Shown here: in pieces, positions 18,834-26,962 of the stretch
Layout of the letters: each line of letters opens with the position of its first letter
How positions within the stretch are numbered: position 1 is the first letter of the stretch
From: Roseovarius nitratireducens
GTDB taxonomy: Bacteria; Pseudomonadota; Alphaproteobacteria; Rhodobacterales; Rhodobacteraceae
Direction of reading: 5' to 3'
Assembly (NCBI RefSeq): GCF_002925845.1
Contig: NZ_PDNI01000043.1
Span: 1-64,000 of the forward strand
DNA length: 64,000 nt
Translations under genes and position numbers: made by a program
The notes under the pieces: generated by a model
Databases searched by the model: none
The model's input: the letters and a program-made list of their open reading frames with translations, nothing else
What the model was told of the DNA's origin: nothing

Positions 18834-19015
18834 CGCTATGAGCGCGGTGCCACCCTGATCACCAGCAACCTGCCCTTCGAGAAACCTTCGGGTCCGAGCG
18901 CCTCACCGGCGCTCTCCTGGATCGACTGACCCATCATGTCCACATCCTCGAGATGCACGGCGAAAGCTACCGGCTCGCGCAAAGTCGCGCCCGAAAGGCC
19001 AGCGGCGAAGGTTGA
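18834..19015 (+). pseudogene. IS21-family IstB ATPase, C-terminal remnant with frameshift
   Basis: The frame at 18834 reads RYERGATLITSNLPFE, then a short deletion shifts the frame and the homology continues in another frame as FGSERLTGALLDRLTHHVHI and LEMHGESYRLAQSRARKAS. Both segments are the conserved C-terminal end of IstB-like IS21 helper ATPases. The Walker motifs and the istA transposase are absent, so this is a non-functional fragment. Confidence 0.75.
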
Positions 19016-19096
19016 TCCCTCCAATTGAATGGCCCCTGACGGCGCCATGCCGGTCCGAGCGCCCGCCAAATGGCCCGGTTTTACGCCGCCGTTGAC

Positions 19097-19137
19097 AAAT
19101 CAGTGGGTCGCAGGTTCGAATCTTGCACGGCTCACCA
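19097..19137 (+). pseudogene. 3' fragment of a tRNA-Lys gene (attachment-site scar)
   Basis: The sequence AATCAGTGGGTCGCAGG continuing through TTCGAAT to the CGGCTCACCA end matches the anticodon 3' stem, variable loop, complete T-arm and acceptor 3' end with CCA of bacterial tRNA-Lys. The 5' half is absent. The T stem (GCAGG/CTTGC) has one G-U pair. A tRNA 3' end next to IS fragments is the usual trace of an integrative element that used tRNA-Lys as attB. Confidence 0.75.
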
Positions 19138-19151
19138 CTGAACCCAGAGAC

Positions 19152-20198
19152 TTAGCCGCGCACCGCGTCGATCATCCGCTGCACGTTATCGGGGTCGGCA
19201 TCGGGCGTGATGCCGTGGCCGAGGTTGAAGATGTGCGGGCCGCCCGACAGCGCTGCGACGATGCGGCGGGTGTCGCGGATCATCTCCTCGCCGCCCGTGA
19301 CCATATGCGACGACTTTAGGTTGCCCTGCACGCAGCCATCCACCTGAACATGCTCGGCCACCCATTCGGCGCTCACTGAATCGTCCACCGCGACGCAATC
19401 GGCCCCGGTTTTCGCGTGGAAGCCGATATACTTCTCTCCCGCCTCGCGCGGGAAGGCGATGACTGGAATGCCGGGGTGCCGCGCCTTGAGCGCGGCGGTG
19501 ATGCGGCGGGCGGGGTCGGTAGCGTAGCGGTCGAAATCTGCGCCCTTGAGCGATCCGGCCCAGCTGTCGAATATCTTGACCACCTCGGCGCCGGCCTCGA
19601 TCTGCGCCGAGAGGTATTCGATCGTCGCCTCGGTGAGCCGCTCCATCAGCGCGTCGAACACCGCGCGATCGCTGTCTTTCAGCGCATGGGCGGGCCCCTG
19701 GTCGGGCGTGCCGCGACCGGCGATCATGTAGGTGGCCACGGTCCACGGCGCCCCGGCAAAGCCGATAAGCGCCACCTCCGGCGACAGCACGCCCGACAGG
19801 TTACGCACCGTCTGGTAGATCGGTGCGAGCGTCTCATGGATGTCGGCCGCAGGCTTCAGCCGGTCGAGCCCCGCCCGGTCGGTGATGGTCGAGAGCCGCG
19901 GCCCTTCGCCGGTCGCGAACCACAGGTCAGCCCCCAGCGCCTGCGGCACCAGCAGGATGTCGGCAAACAGGATCGCCGCGTCGAAGCCGTAGCGCCGGAT
20001 CGGCTGCAGCGTCACCTCGGTCGCCAAGTCGCTGTTGTAGCACAGCGACAGGAAATCCCCAGCCTCGGCCCGGGTCGCGCGATACTCCGGCAGGTAGCGG
20101 CCCGCCTGCCGCATCATCCAGATGGGCGGGGTGGGCAGCGTCTCGCCTGCGAGCGCGCGCAGGATCGGTTTGGTCTTGGGCGGGGTCGTGTCGGGCAT
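19152..20198 (-). CDS. hemE: Uroporphyrinogen decarboxylase
   Basis: Starting at the ATG at 20196-20198, which is preceded by GGAGG, gives 348 residues, the normal HemE length. The signature [16 protein letters not shown] near the N-terminus contains the Arg residues that hold the substrate propionates, and [14 protein letters not shown] near residue 145 is the second family signature. The enzyme makes coproporphyrinogen III in haem and bacteriochlorophyll synthesis. It is divergent from hemC with 96 bp between them, so the two are likely coordinated. The open frame continues upstream but overlaps hemC and is not coding. Confidence 0.96.
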   Translation of the reverse strand: MPDTTPPKTKPILRALAGETLPTPPIWMMRQAGRYLPEYRATRAEAGDFLSLCYNSDLATEVTLQPIRRYGFDAAILFADILLVPQALGADLWFATGEGPRLSTITDRAGLDRLKPAADIHETLAPIYQTVRNLSGVLSPEVALIGFAGAPWTVATYMIAGRGTPDQGPAHALKDSDRAVFDALMERLTEATIEYLSAQIEAGAEVVKIFDSWAGSLKGADFDRYATDPARRITAALKARHPGIPVIAFPREAGEKYIGFHAKTGADCVAVDDSVSAEWVAEHVQVDGCVQGNLKSSHMVTGGEEMIRDTRRIVAALSGGPHIFNLGHGITPDADPDNVQRMIDAVRG

Positions 20199-20294
20199 GG
20201 TGTCCTCCGTTTCGGGTGTGGTCTCCCTGACAGCGTGCGTTGTCAAGCTGCGGTGCGCTTGCCACGCCGGTTTGTCGCGACTAAACCCGCTGGC

Positions 20295-21242
20295 ATGACA
20301 CAGGATCTGCCCTCCCCGACCCGCCCTCTCAAGATCGGCACGCGCGGCTCGCCGCTGGCGCTGGCGCAGGCGCACGAGACGCGCTGCAGGCTGCAGGCTG
20401 CGTTCGACCTGCCCGAGGAGGCGTTCGAGATATCGGTGATCAAGACCACCGGCGACCGGGTGCAGGACAGACCGCTCAAGGAGATCGGCGGCAAGGGGTT
20501 GTTCACCCGCGAGATCGAGGATGCGCTCCTGACGGGCGGTATCGACATCGCGGTGCACTCGATGAAGGACATGCCGGTGCTGCAACCGGCCGGGCTCACG
20601 CTCGACACCTACCTCCCGCGAGAGGATGTACGCGACGCGTTTGTCTCACCCGGTGCAAGCGGCCTTGGCGACCTGCCCGAGGGCGCACGCGTCGGCACCT
20701 CGTCGCTGCGGCGGCGGGCGCAAGTTCTGGTGGCGTACCCGCATCTCGAGGTGGTGGAGTTTCGCGGCAACGTGCAGACGCGGCTGCGCAAGCTCGACGA
20801 GGGCGTGGCGGCCTGCACCTTCCTGGCCATGGCCGGGCTCAACCGGCTGGACCGCGCCGACGTGGCCACGGCCGCGATCGCGCCCGAGGTGATGCTTCCG
20901 GCGGTGGCGCAAGGCGCCATCGGCATCGAGCGGCGCGAGGACGACAGCCGGGTGGCGGCGATGCTCGAGGCGATCCACGATCCGTTCACCGGCCAGCGCC
21001 TCGCCGCCGAGCGCGCCTTTCTCGCCGCGCTCGACGGATCGTGCGAGACGCCGATCGCGGGGCTGGCCGAGATCGATGGCGGCACGCTGCGCCTGCGCGG
21101 CGAGATCCTGCGCCCCGATGGTAGCGAATCCCACGCCGACGACGCCAGCGCCCCGGTTGAGGATGGCGCGGCGCTGGGGGCCGAGATGGCCGCGGGGCTG
21201 CTGGCGCGGGCGGGGCCCGGCTTCTTCGACTGGCGCGGCTGA
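20295..21242 (+). CDS. hemC: Hydroxymethylbilane synthase (porphobilinogen deaminase)
   Basis: The ATG at 20295 gives 315 residues starting [35 protein letters not shown] and the substrate-binding Arg-rich segment [11 protein letters not shown] are present, and the cofactor Cys lies in [11 protein letters not shown] near residue 247. The protein polymerises four porphobilinogen units onto its dipyrromethane cofactor. It is divergent from hemE, placing two haem genes together. Confidence 0.96.
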   Translation: MTQDLPSPTRPLKIGTRGSPLALAQAHETRCRLQAAFDLPEEAFEISVIKTTGDRVQDRPLKEIGGKGLFTREIEDALLTGGIDIAVHSMKDMPVLQPAGLTLDTYLPREDVRDAFVSPGASGLGDLPEGARVGTSSLRRRAQVLVAYPHLEVVEFRGNVQTRLRKLDEGVAACTFLAMAGLNRLDRADVATAAIAPEVMLPAVAQGAIGIERREDDSRVAAMLEAIHDPFTGQRLAAERAFLAALDGSCETPIAGLAEIDGGTLRLRGEILRPDGSESHADDASAPVEDGAALGAEMAAGLLARAGPGFFDWRG

Positions 21243-21248
21243 GGCCGG

Positions 21249-22676
21249 TCAGCCGCCGGGCAGCAGCTTGCCGGGATTGAGGATGCCGTTGGGGTCGAGC
21301 GCCGCCTTGATGGCACGCATCGTCTCAAGCGCCACCGGGTCCTTGTGCGCCGCCATCGCCCCCAGCTTGGACAGGCCGATCCCGTGCTCGGCGGAGAAAC
21401 TGCCGCCAAGCGCCGTGGCCTCGGTCTCGACGGCGCGTGACAGTTCGGCACAGAGTGCGGGATCAGCGCGCGACGGCCAGCCCACGAAATGCAGGTTGCC
21501 ATCGCCCAGATGGGCGACGCCGGTGATCTCGATCCCGGGATCGAGCGCGCGGCAGGCCGCCTCGGCGCGCGCAACCAGCGTGGCCACACGGTCGGTGGCC
21601 ACCGCGATATCGCCCTCCACCACCGGGCTGCGCGCGCGCAGGACATATGCCGACGCCTCGCGCCGCGCCCACATCTCGGCGCGCTGCGCCTCGCTCTGCG
21701 CGACAACGGCATCGTGGATATGCCCCGCCTCCCACAGCGCGGCCAGCACCGCCTCCAGATGCGCGGCGAGCGGCACCTGCCCGGCCTCATCCGGGGTCAC
21801 GTCGCGCGGCGCCCGCGCGCCCAGTTCCACCAGCACGTTGACCTCGTGCATGGTGTCAAACGGCGGGCGCATCTCGGGAAAGCGATTCAGGAGCGCGCGC
21901 AGAAAGCTCGCGGGCATGTATTCGAACGCCTCGACCGCGCCGCCGGTCTCGTCCTGAAGCCGGTTGAGCAGGCCAAGCGCCGCGTCGAGCGAGGGCAGCG
22001 CAACCATTGCCGTGGCTTGCGCGCGCGGGCGCGGGACAAGCCGCAGCATCGCGGCGGTGATGATCCCCAGCGTGCCCTCGGCCCCGATCAACAGATGGCG
22101 CAGGTCATAGCCCGAGTTGTTCTTGTGCAGCGCGCCCATCAGGTTCATCACCTCCCCCGTCGGCGTCACCGCCTCGATCCCGAGGCACAGGTCGCGCGTG
22201 TTGCCGTGGCGCAGCACGTTGGCCCCGCCCGCGTTGGTCGACAGCACCCCGCCCACCATCGCCGAGCCGCGCGCGCCGAAGCTGAGCGGAAACATGAGAT
22301 CATGCGCGGCGAGCGCGGCATTCAGCGCCTCGATCACCACCCCCGCCCCCACCGCGGCCACCCGCGCCGCCGGGCGGATTTCGCGTATCTCTGACAACCG
22401 GTCGAGCGACACCATCAGTGCGCCCTCGGCCGCCGTGCCCTTGACGAGGTTGGTGTTGCCCGACACCGGCACCAGCGGCAGCAGGTGCCGGTTCGCTAGC
22501 CGTACCAACGCCGCCACCTCGCCCGTATCGGCGGGCCGCGCCACTGCCAGCGGCTGCCAGCGCATGTGTCCTGCCCAATCCCCCGACCAGCGCGCGGCCT
22601 CGTCGCCGCACAGCACATGTGCCGGGCCGATGAGGCGGGCGATCTCGTCGAGCGGGGGCGGGGCGGCATCATCCAT
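21249..22676 (-). CDS. FAD-binding oxidoreductase (D-lactate/D-2-hydroxyacid dehydrogenase, GlcD type)
   Basis: The 475-residue protein has the PCMH-type FAD-binding domain (VPVSGNTNLVKGTAAEG near residue 70, LSTNAGGANVLRHGNTRDL near residue 147, LIGAEGTLGIITAAML near residue 195) and the C-terminal oxidase domain with HLGDGNLHF and SAEHGIGLSKLG. This is the layout of D-2-hydroxyglutarate, D-lactate and glycolate dehydrogenase subunits. It converges on hemC and ends 6 bp from it. The substrate cannot be set from sequence alone. Confidence 0.88.
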   Translation of the reverse strand: MDDAAPPPLDEIARLIGPAHVLCGDEAARWSGDWAGHMRWQPLAVARPADTGEVAALVRLANRHLLPLVPVSGNTNLVKGTAAEGALMVSLDRLSEIREIRPAARVAAVGAGVVIEALNAALAAHDLMFPLSFGARGSAMVGGVLSTNAGGANVLRHGNTRDLCLGIEAVTPTGEVMNLMGALHKNNSGYDLRHLLIGAEGTLGIITAAMLRLVPRPRAQATAMVALPSLDAALGLLNRLQDETGGAVEAFEYMPASFLRALLNRFPEMRPPFDTMHEVNVLVELGARAPRDVTPDEAGQVPLAAHLEAVLAALWEAGHIHDAVVAQSEAQRAEMWARREASAYVLRARSPVVEGDIAVATDRVATLVARAEAACRALDPGIEITGVAHLGDGNLHFVGWPSRADPALCAELSRAVETEATALGGSFSAEHGIGLSKLGAMAAHKDPVALETMRAIKAALDPNGILNPGKLLPGG

Positions 22677-22776
22677 ACTAGCGAGTGTGCGTCATCCGCG
22701 CTGCGCCCACAAGTTTAACGCCGCGCATTTTCCGCCTTGACGCTTCGGCACCGCTGGCATACCTAGCCCGCGGTCC

Positions 22777-22853
22777 GGCGGAGTAGCTCAGGTGGTTAGA
22801 GCAGCGGAATCATAATCCGCGTGTCGGGGGTTCAAGTCCCTCCTCCGCTACCA
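22777..22853 (+). tRNA. tRNA-Met (CAT), elongator type
   Basis: The 77-nt cloverleaf has acceptor GGCGGAG pairing with CTCCGCT (one G-U), D-arm GCTCAGGTGGTTAGAGC, anticodon arm GCGGAATCATAATCCGC with CAT, T-arm GGGGGTTCAAGTCCCTC and encoded CCA. The G-U first pair and lack of the initiator-specific GGG/CCC anticodon stem favour elongator tRNA-Met; a lysidine-modified tRNA-Ile(CAT) is less likely. Confidence 0.93.
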
Positions 22854-23273
22854 TCGACCCCCCGATATTTACGACCTGTGAGGGAGCCGATCCGGCCAAG
22901 GACCTCCGCCTCGATCCCGCCATCGTGGATCACCACACTATCCATTCGTGCGCGGGATCAGGACGGGCGATCATGCCTGCTACTGCGGTGGCCTGAGTCG
23001 GGCGAATCGATCCTCGGCGATGTTCCACCTACCGGCGCGGCCCGGCATTTCGAGCGGCGGTTCGCCTGACACGGTCAGGCACGCGCGCGGCTTTCCGCGC
23101 GATGCGGCGGGGCAGCGAAGGCCCGCCGATGCCACTTGTCGATTCTGGCTGATTTTCGCATGTTTTTCAGGATCTTCTCAGTGCATCGCGACAATCGCCG
23201 AGGCGCGTTTCATGGTCCGCTCACGGTGGCGCAACGGCGCTGCCTGGAAACCTGAAACGAAAGGATGATCGAG
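22854..23273. other. Intergenic stretch without a recognisable gene
   Basis: Nothing convincing is coded here. Open frames are short and lack ribosome binding sites. A short inverted repeat (CGCGCGGCTTTCCGCGCG, about 23084-23101) could form a hairpin. Confidence 0.5.
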
Positions 23274-23525
23274 ATGACCAAGACAACGCTTGCCACAGGC
23301 TTCGCCCTGACGCTCGCCCTGCCTTCCATCGCGCAGGCGGCCGAGTTCACGAGCGCGGATGCCAATGGGGATGGCTACGTCACCATGTCCGAATTCCAGA
23401 AGGCCATGCCTGAAGCCACGGCAGACGCCTTCATGGAGGCCGACGCCAATGCCGATGGCGCGCTCAGCGAGGAAGAGTTTGCCGCCGCGCAGGACGCGGG
23501 TGTCCTGCCGTCAAGCGAAGGCTGA
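23274..23525 (+). CDS. Secreted EF-hand calcium-binding protein
   Basis: The ATG at 23274 is preferred over 23265 because AAAGG at 23260-23264 is correctly spaced from it; the product is 83 residues. A signal peptide (TTLATGFALTLALPSIAQAAE) is followed by two EF-hand loops, DANGDGYVTMSEF and DANADGALSEEEF, with the Asp/Asn and terminal Glu ligands in place. It should be a small periplasmic Ca2+-binding protein. It stands alone between tRNA-Met and serB and converges on serB. Its partner is unknown. Confidence 0.8.
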   Translation: MTKTTLATGFALTLALPSIAQAAEFTSADANGDGYVTMSEFQKAMPEATADAFMEADANADGALSEEEFAAAQDAGVLPSSEG

Positions 23526-23553
23526 TCTTTCCGTTCCCCCCCGCCGGGGCGGG

Positions 23554-24441
23554 CTATTGCCCGTCCCGGTCAGGTGCGACGAACTCTTCCCGCGCGTAAC
23601 CCTGAAGATAGAGCAGCGCGGTCAGGTCTCCGTGATGGATGCGGATATCGCATTGCGCGGCCACCGAGGGCTTGGCATGGAGCGCCACGCCCGTCCCCGC
23701 GCGGTCCAGCATGCCGAGGTCGTTGGCCCCGTCGCCCACGGCGATCACATCCGCCTCCGATATCCCGAGCCGCGTGGTGATCTCGGCCAGCGCCGCGACC
23801 TTGGCCTCGCGCCCGAGGATGGGCCGGGCGACATCACCGAGGAGCCGCCCGTCCTCCGCCAGCAGCGTGTTGGCGCGGTGCTCGTCGAAGCCGAGGCGCT
23901 TGGCGATCGCCTCCGTGAAGGCCGTGAACCCGCCTGAAACGAGCGCTGCGTGGCCGTCATGCGCGCGCATCGTCGCGACCAGTTCGGCGCCGCCGGGCAT
24001 GAGCGTGATCCGCTGTTCCAGCACTTCGGCGATCACCGTCTCCGGCAGGCCCTTGAGTAGAGCGACCCGTTCCAGCAGAGCGCCCTCGAAATCCAGCTCG
24101 CCATTCATCGCGCGCGCGGTGATGTCGCGGACATGCGCGCCGACGCCCGCCACCTCGGCCAGCTCGTCGATGCATTCCTGTCGGATCATGGTGCTGTCCA
24201 TGTCCGCGAGGAGCATCTTCTTGCGTCGCCCCTCGGCGGGCTGAACCACAAGGTCCACGCCCTGAACCTGTAGGTTCCGCCAGACCTCGGCGCGGTTGCC
24301 GGGCAGGTGGGGCAGGGCAAATTCCGCCGCCTCGTCGGGGGCGAGCCAGATTGCGTCGCCGCCGCCCCACGCATCGCGGAGCGCATGGACAAGTGCGGGG
24401 TCGAGCGCCCCGGCGGCGGCGATCAGGGTGGCTGTGAACAT
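23554..24441 (-). CDS. serB: Phosphoserine phosphatase
   Basis: From the ATG at 24439-24441 the protein is 295 residues. The HAD motif I DMDSTMI supplies the nucleophile Asp, motif II is LVSGGFT, and motif III/IV is GDGANDLGML. The N-terminal ACT-like region is also present. It performs the last step of serine synthesis. It is divergent from serC, but the approximately 11 kb integrated element now separates the two; only about 110 bp of original upstream sequence remains between serB and the element. Confidence 0.95.
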   Translation of the reverse strand: MFTATLIAAAGALDPALVHALRDAWGGGDAIWLAPDEAAEFALPHLPGNRAEVWRNLQVQGVDLVVQPAEGRRKKMLLADMDSTMIRQECIDELAEVAGVGAHVRDITARAMNGELDFEGALLERVALLKGLPETVIAEVLEQRITLMPGGAELVATMRAHDGHAALVSGGFTAFTEAIAKRLGFDEHRANTLLAEDGRLLGDVARPILGREAKVAALAEITTRLGISEADVIAVGDGANDLGMLDRAGTGVALHAKPSVAAQCDIRIHHGDLTALLYLQGYAREEFVAPDRDGQ

Positions 24442-24518
24442 GGGGGCAGTTTCCGGTCGTAGACGCGCAGTGTCGCATTTTTTCACTCAAGCGGCGTTCT
24501 AGCGTCATTTCTGCACTT

Positions 24519-24575
24519 GCGAAAGGCCTCGCTTGGCCGTAATCCCGTCGGTGGGACACCCCTCCCAACGAGGGG
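24519..24575 (+). promoter_or_regulatory. Displaced 5' half of the serC leader RNA region
   Basis: GCGAAAGGCCTCGCTTGGCC with its GGCC/GGCC inverted repeat, followed by CCGTCGGTGGGACACCCC and a CCCCTC/GAGGGG stem, reads toward serC. The second part is repeated at 35581-35606 directly upstream of serC. Joining the two flanks rebuilds one continuous leader, so this is the part of the serC 5' region left behind at the left junction. A conserved serC leader RNA is known in alphaproteobacteria; I recognise the likeness from memory. Confidence 0.6.
24551..24575. repeat. Left attachment-site repeat (attL)
   Basis: GTGGGACACCCCTCC followed by CAACGAGGGG is repeated at 35581-35606 with one extra C. 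The two copies flank the element with its integrase just inside the left copy, as expected for attL and attR of a tyrosine recombinase. Confidence 0.8.
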
Positions 24576-24581
24576 TTGCAG

Positions 24582-25610
24582 TCATTGCGATTTTCCCTTT
24601 CTTTTTCCTGCTCTTACATCATCCGCGATCACGCCCTGTGTCAGTTTTGTGCCAAACAGGGCATTGGTGACGGTGCGGTCCTTCATGGCGTGGGCATAGG
24701 TGCGCAGAACCGTGGTCGCGTCCTTCCAGCCGCCGCGCTCGGCCACGGTCTTGGGGTCAAAGCCCAAGTGCAACATGGACGTGGCGAACCCATGGCGGCA
24801 ACAGTGCGGGGTCAGCCGCTCGATGCCTGCCCGCTCGCACACGTTGTTCCATGGTCCCCTGACACTGCCCCGGCCCGAGTAGCCGAACACCAGCTCGTCA
24901 ATTTTGTGGTTGGAAGGGATGTTCGCAATCGCGGCCACCACGTCAGGCGGCAGATGCGCGGTGCGGCTCCATGGCGTCGGCTTCAACAGGTGCAGCGTTG
25001 CAGTCGCATCGGCTAGATCAACATTTTGCCACGTCAGGCGGCAGGCTTCCCCGACGCGCGCCGCGGTGCCGAACATGAACATGCAGAGCGCGCCAAGGTG
25101 CGGTAGCCCGTCGCTCTTGGCCTGCTCATGGAAGGCGAGAACCCACTCGATTGTGGCCGGTGTTTTCGTCTCGGGATTTTCGGTGAACCGCTTCACGGAT
25201 ATACGCTGGCACCAGCCTAATTCCGCCGCGTAGTTGATCGCCGCCTGCGTGGGCTTGATCACCTGCCGATTCCATGTCGGCTCCGTGGCATGAGGATATA
25301 TCCGCCGCGCCGCCTGCCGGATCGTCTCGGGCCGAACCTGTTCAACTGGTGTATCCTTCCAGTGCTCAGCCAGCTTCAACAGGAACCTCTCGGGCTTCTG
25401 AGCGTCCAGATAGGCGGTGAACACCTGCGACATGGTCAGCCCCGCGCCCGGTCCATCGAAACGACGCTGCCACGCCTTGTGCTCGATTTCTGCCGCGATC
25501 CGCTCCGCGATTTTTCTGTCAGTCGTTTTTGTAGAGCCGCGAAGTCGCCGTCCGGAAACTGTCCCTCGGTAGTGCCAGAAGTCGCCGCGCTTGTAGAGTT
25601 CGATTGGCAT
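24582..25610 (-). CDS. int: Tyrosine recombinase/integrase
   Basis: The start at 25608-25610 (MPIELYKRGDFWHYRG) gives 342 residues. The N-terminal part is an SAM-like core-binding domain; the catalytic domain shows the first Arg in GTAARVGEACRL, HxxR in HCCRHGFATSML, and the nucleophile Tyr in TTVLRTYAHAM. It lies 7 bp inside attL and points outward, the normal place for an integrase of an element that inserts by site-specific recombination. The first 175 bp also encode the end of an HTH protein in another frame. The C-terminal coding region contains one copy of a direct repeat also found near attR. Confidence 0.93.
   Translation of the reverse strand: MPIELYKRGDFWHYRGTVSGRRLRGSTKTTDRKIAERIAAEIEHKAWQRRFDGPGAGLTMSQVFTAYLDAQKPERFLLKLAEHWKDTPVEQVRPETIRQAARRIYPHATEPTWNRQVIKPTQAAINYAAELGWCQRISVKRFTENPETKTPATIEWVLAFHEQAKSDGLPHLGALCMFMFGTAARVGEACRLTWQNVDLADATATLHLLKPTPWSRTAHLPPDVVAAIANIPSNHKIDELVFGYSGRGSVRGPWNNVCERAGIERLTPHCCRHGFATSMLHLGFDPKTVAERGGWKDATTVLRTYAHAMKDRTVTNALFGTKLTQGVIADDVRAGKRKGKSQ
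24621..24654. repeat. Left inner direct repeat (candidate integrase arm site)
   Basis: ATCCGCGA and then CCTGTGTCAGTTTTGTGCCA (24635-24654) recur at 35444-35475 in the same orientation with a 2-bp length difference between the two blocks. The copies lie about 70 and 106 bp inside the element ends, where arm-type integrase sites are expected. The left copy is within the integrase coding region. Confidence 0.6.
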
Positions 25611-25795
25611 GGCCTCGACGCCTCCAGAATGGTTTCCACGTCCTCGGGCAACAGGATCATGGCTTTTCCTATGATCCGGCAAGCCCCAAGCGCCCGCGCC
25701 AGCCTTCGCAACTCCCGCTCGGAAACGTCGATATGCGCTGCCAGATCGGCAGGCGTGACGTGATCGGGAAGCAGAGCGGCGCGGGTGCTGGGCAT
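25436..25795 (-). CDS. Small HTH (AlpA/excisionase-like) protein overlapping the integrase gene
   Basis: The 119-residue product begins with an MerR/AlpA-like helix-turn-helix (HVTPADLAAHIDVSERELRR, then ALGACRIIGKAMILLPEDVE), followed by a Ser/Thr- and Arg-rich tail. It overlaps the integrase start by 175 bp in another frame; both readings look genuine because each keeps family-like residues. The position directly upstream of int and the HTH suggest a recombination directionality factor or integrase regulator (inference). Its start lies 1 bp from the stop of the 83-residue upstream gene. Confidence 0.72.
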   Translation of the reverse strand: MPSTRAALLPDHVTPADLAAHIDVSERELRRLARALGACRIIGKAMILLPEDVETILEASRPCQSNSTSAATSGTTEGQFPDGDFAALQKRLTEKSRSGSRQKSSTRRGSVVSMDRARG

Positions 25796-25796
25796 G

Positions 25797-26048
25797 TCAG
25801 TTGCTCACTTCTTGGGGCTCGGTTTCGAGATTTTTGGTCTGCCTCTCGTAAAACTCGATACCCTCTTGCAGCTGCCACGCCTTGGCAATCAGAGCTTCAA
25901 TCATCGGGGGCAGGGCATTTCTCGCCATTCTCACGATGGGGTCCGCCCGATCACCATCGGCCTCATTGATGAGAACGTCCAACCCCTCAAGCATGGAAGC
26001 CAGCTTGCAGGCGTCATGTCCCATCGTCGAAAGTGTCTGATCGCTCAT
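25797..26048 (-). CDS. Hypothetical small acidic protein of the satellite
   Basis: The 83-residue protein (MSDQTLSTMGHDACKLASML…) is mostly predicted helix and acidic, without a recognised domain. It is translationally coupled on both sides: its ATG overlaps the stop of the RHH gene (ATGA at 26045-26048) and its stop is next to the HTH gene start. The tight coupling supports that it is real. Function unknown. Confidence 0.6.
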   Translation of the reverse strand: MSDQTLSTMGHDACKLASMLEGLDVLINEADGDRADPIVRMARNALPPMIEALIAKAWQLQEGIEFYERQTKNLETEPQEVSN

Positions 26049-26203
26049 GCCGCCGTCTCCTCTTGGCTGGGCTGATAGATTTCGCGCAGGTGCTGGACGA
26101 TCTGCGCATTCATGGAACGGCCCTCACGCGCCGCCGCGTCTTTCACCTGGTCTTTCAGATCGTCGGGCATACGCAGCCCGTAGGGTTTGAGTTGTTGCGT
26201 CAT
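26045..26203 (-). CDS. Arc-type ribbon-helix-helix regulator, 52 aa
   Basis: Reading from the ATG at 26201-26203 gives MTQQLKPYGLRMPDDLKDQV, then AAREGRSMNAQIVQHLRE and a short tail. The beta strand YGLRMP and helix RSMNAQIV are the Arc/MetJ DNA-binding core. It heads the minus-strand operon ending with int. It closely resembles the first half of the divergent plus-strand gene at 26282, and the two share a 78-bp operator-promoter region. Confidence 0.82.
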   Translation of the reverse strand: MTQQLKPYGLRMPDDLKDQVKDAAAREGRSMNAQIVQHLREIYQPSQEETAA

Positions 26204-26230
26204 TGGTCGCCTCCGTAGTCTCTCAAAAAA

Positions 26231-26278
26231 CTACTATTAGTAGGCATTGCGTGCAAGGGATTTTTTCTACTAATAGAA
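26231..26278. promoter_or_regulatory. Paired palindromic operators between divergent RHH genes
   Basis: CTACTATTAGTAG (26231-26243) and TTCTACTAATAGAA (26265-26278) are inverted-repeat sequences sharing a CTACTA/TAG core, in an AT-rich 78-bp gap. Two RHH proteins face away from this gap. Arc-type repressors bind such short half-sites, so these are likely shared operators forming a genetic switch. Confidence 0.62.
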
Positions 26279-26281
26279 ACC

Positions 26282-26593
26282 ATGTCAGACTCAGCGCCTA
26301 AGCAAGAGCCGCCCTATGGTCTACGGATGCCGCCCGACCTGAAGGATCGGGTGAAGGCAGCTGCGAAGGCGAATAATCGCAGCATGAATGCCGAGATCGT
26401 TGCCACGCTTGAAGAGAAGTATCCCGCGCCGCGATTGTCAGAGAGGGATGAAGCATTGATTCAATTCATGCTTGAGAACGTCCCAAAGGATGAAGTTGAG
26501 GCGTTCGTAACCGATATACTCAAGAGGCGCGGAATTTCTGACGACGACATTAGAGACGGGCTTATTCCCGGCGTGAAGCTTCGGGATGAATAG
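26282..26593 (+). CDS. Arc-type ribbon-helix-helix regulator with C-terminal extension, 103 aa
   Basis: Residues about 11-46 (PPYGLRMPPDLKDRVKAA, then NNRSMNAEIVATLEEKY) are an Arc-like DNA-binding domain nearly identical to the divergent 52-residue protein. The C-terminal half (RDEALIQFMLENVPKDEVEA…) is acidic and helical and may mediate oligomerisation or ligand binding. The ATG follows the second palindrome by 3 bp, so binding there would block the start. With its paralogue it probably controls maintenance versus induction of the element (inference). Confidence 0.82.
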   Translation: MSDSAPKQEPPYGLRMPPDLKDRVKAAAKANNRSMNAEIVATLEEKYPAPRLSERDEALIQFMLENVPKDEVEAFVTDILKRRGISDDDIRDGLIPGVKLRDE

Positions 26594-26679
26594 CTTCCCC
26601 GTCTGTCCCAACTTGGGACATACGCTCGACCCTTGGCGCGAGACGAAGAAAAACCAAAGGCACAAAAGGAAATGCACGA

Positions 26680-26931
26680 ATGCAACACACCATTTCGTTA
26701 AGCGGCCAGAGCAGTGAAGACTTGGCCCATATTCTCATGACGCTGATGATAAAACTCACAACCGTCGAGGAATCCATCAAGTTGGACAACTCGCCATGGA
26801 ACGCTGAAGACGTAAGGAAAATTGCAAATATTGCTCTTAGTGAGGTAAGCGCAGCCTTAGCGATTCTGGATTTGCCGAAGGAAGAGCTCAACCGCATTCA
26901 TCAGATGGCAAAGTCAGACCTCGGATTGTGA
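26680..26931 (+). CDS. Hypothetical small protein of the satellite
   Basis: The 83-residue product (MQHTISLSGQSSEDLAHIL…) is helical, lower in GC than surrounding genes and has an AAAGGAAAT Shine-Dalgarno upstream. No family was recognised. It follows the plus-strand RHH gene by 86 bp and converges on the morphogenesis operon. Confidence 0.55.
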   Translation: MQHTISLSGQSSEDLAHILMTLMIKLTTVEESIKLDNSPWNAEDVRKIANIALSEVSAALAILDLPKEELNRIHQMAKSDLGL

Positions 26932-26962
26932 AGGTTGATAGCCTAGGGTGGAAATTGACCGA

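Noticed and set aside
19097-19137. Functional tRNA gene
   Set aside because: Only the 3' part is present; D-arm, anticodon and 5' acceptor strand are missing, so it cannot fold into a tRNA.
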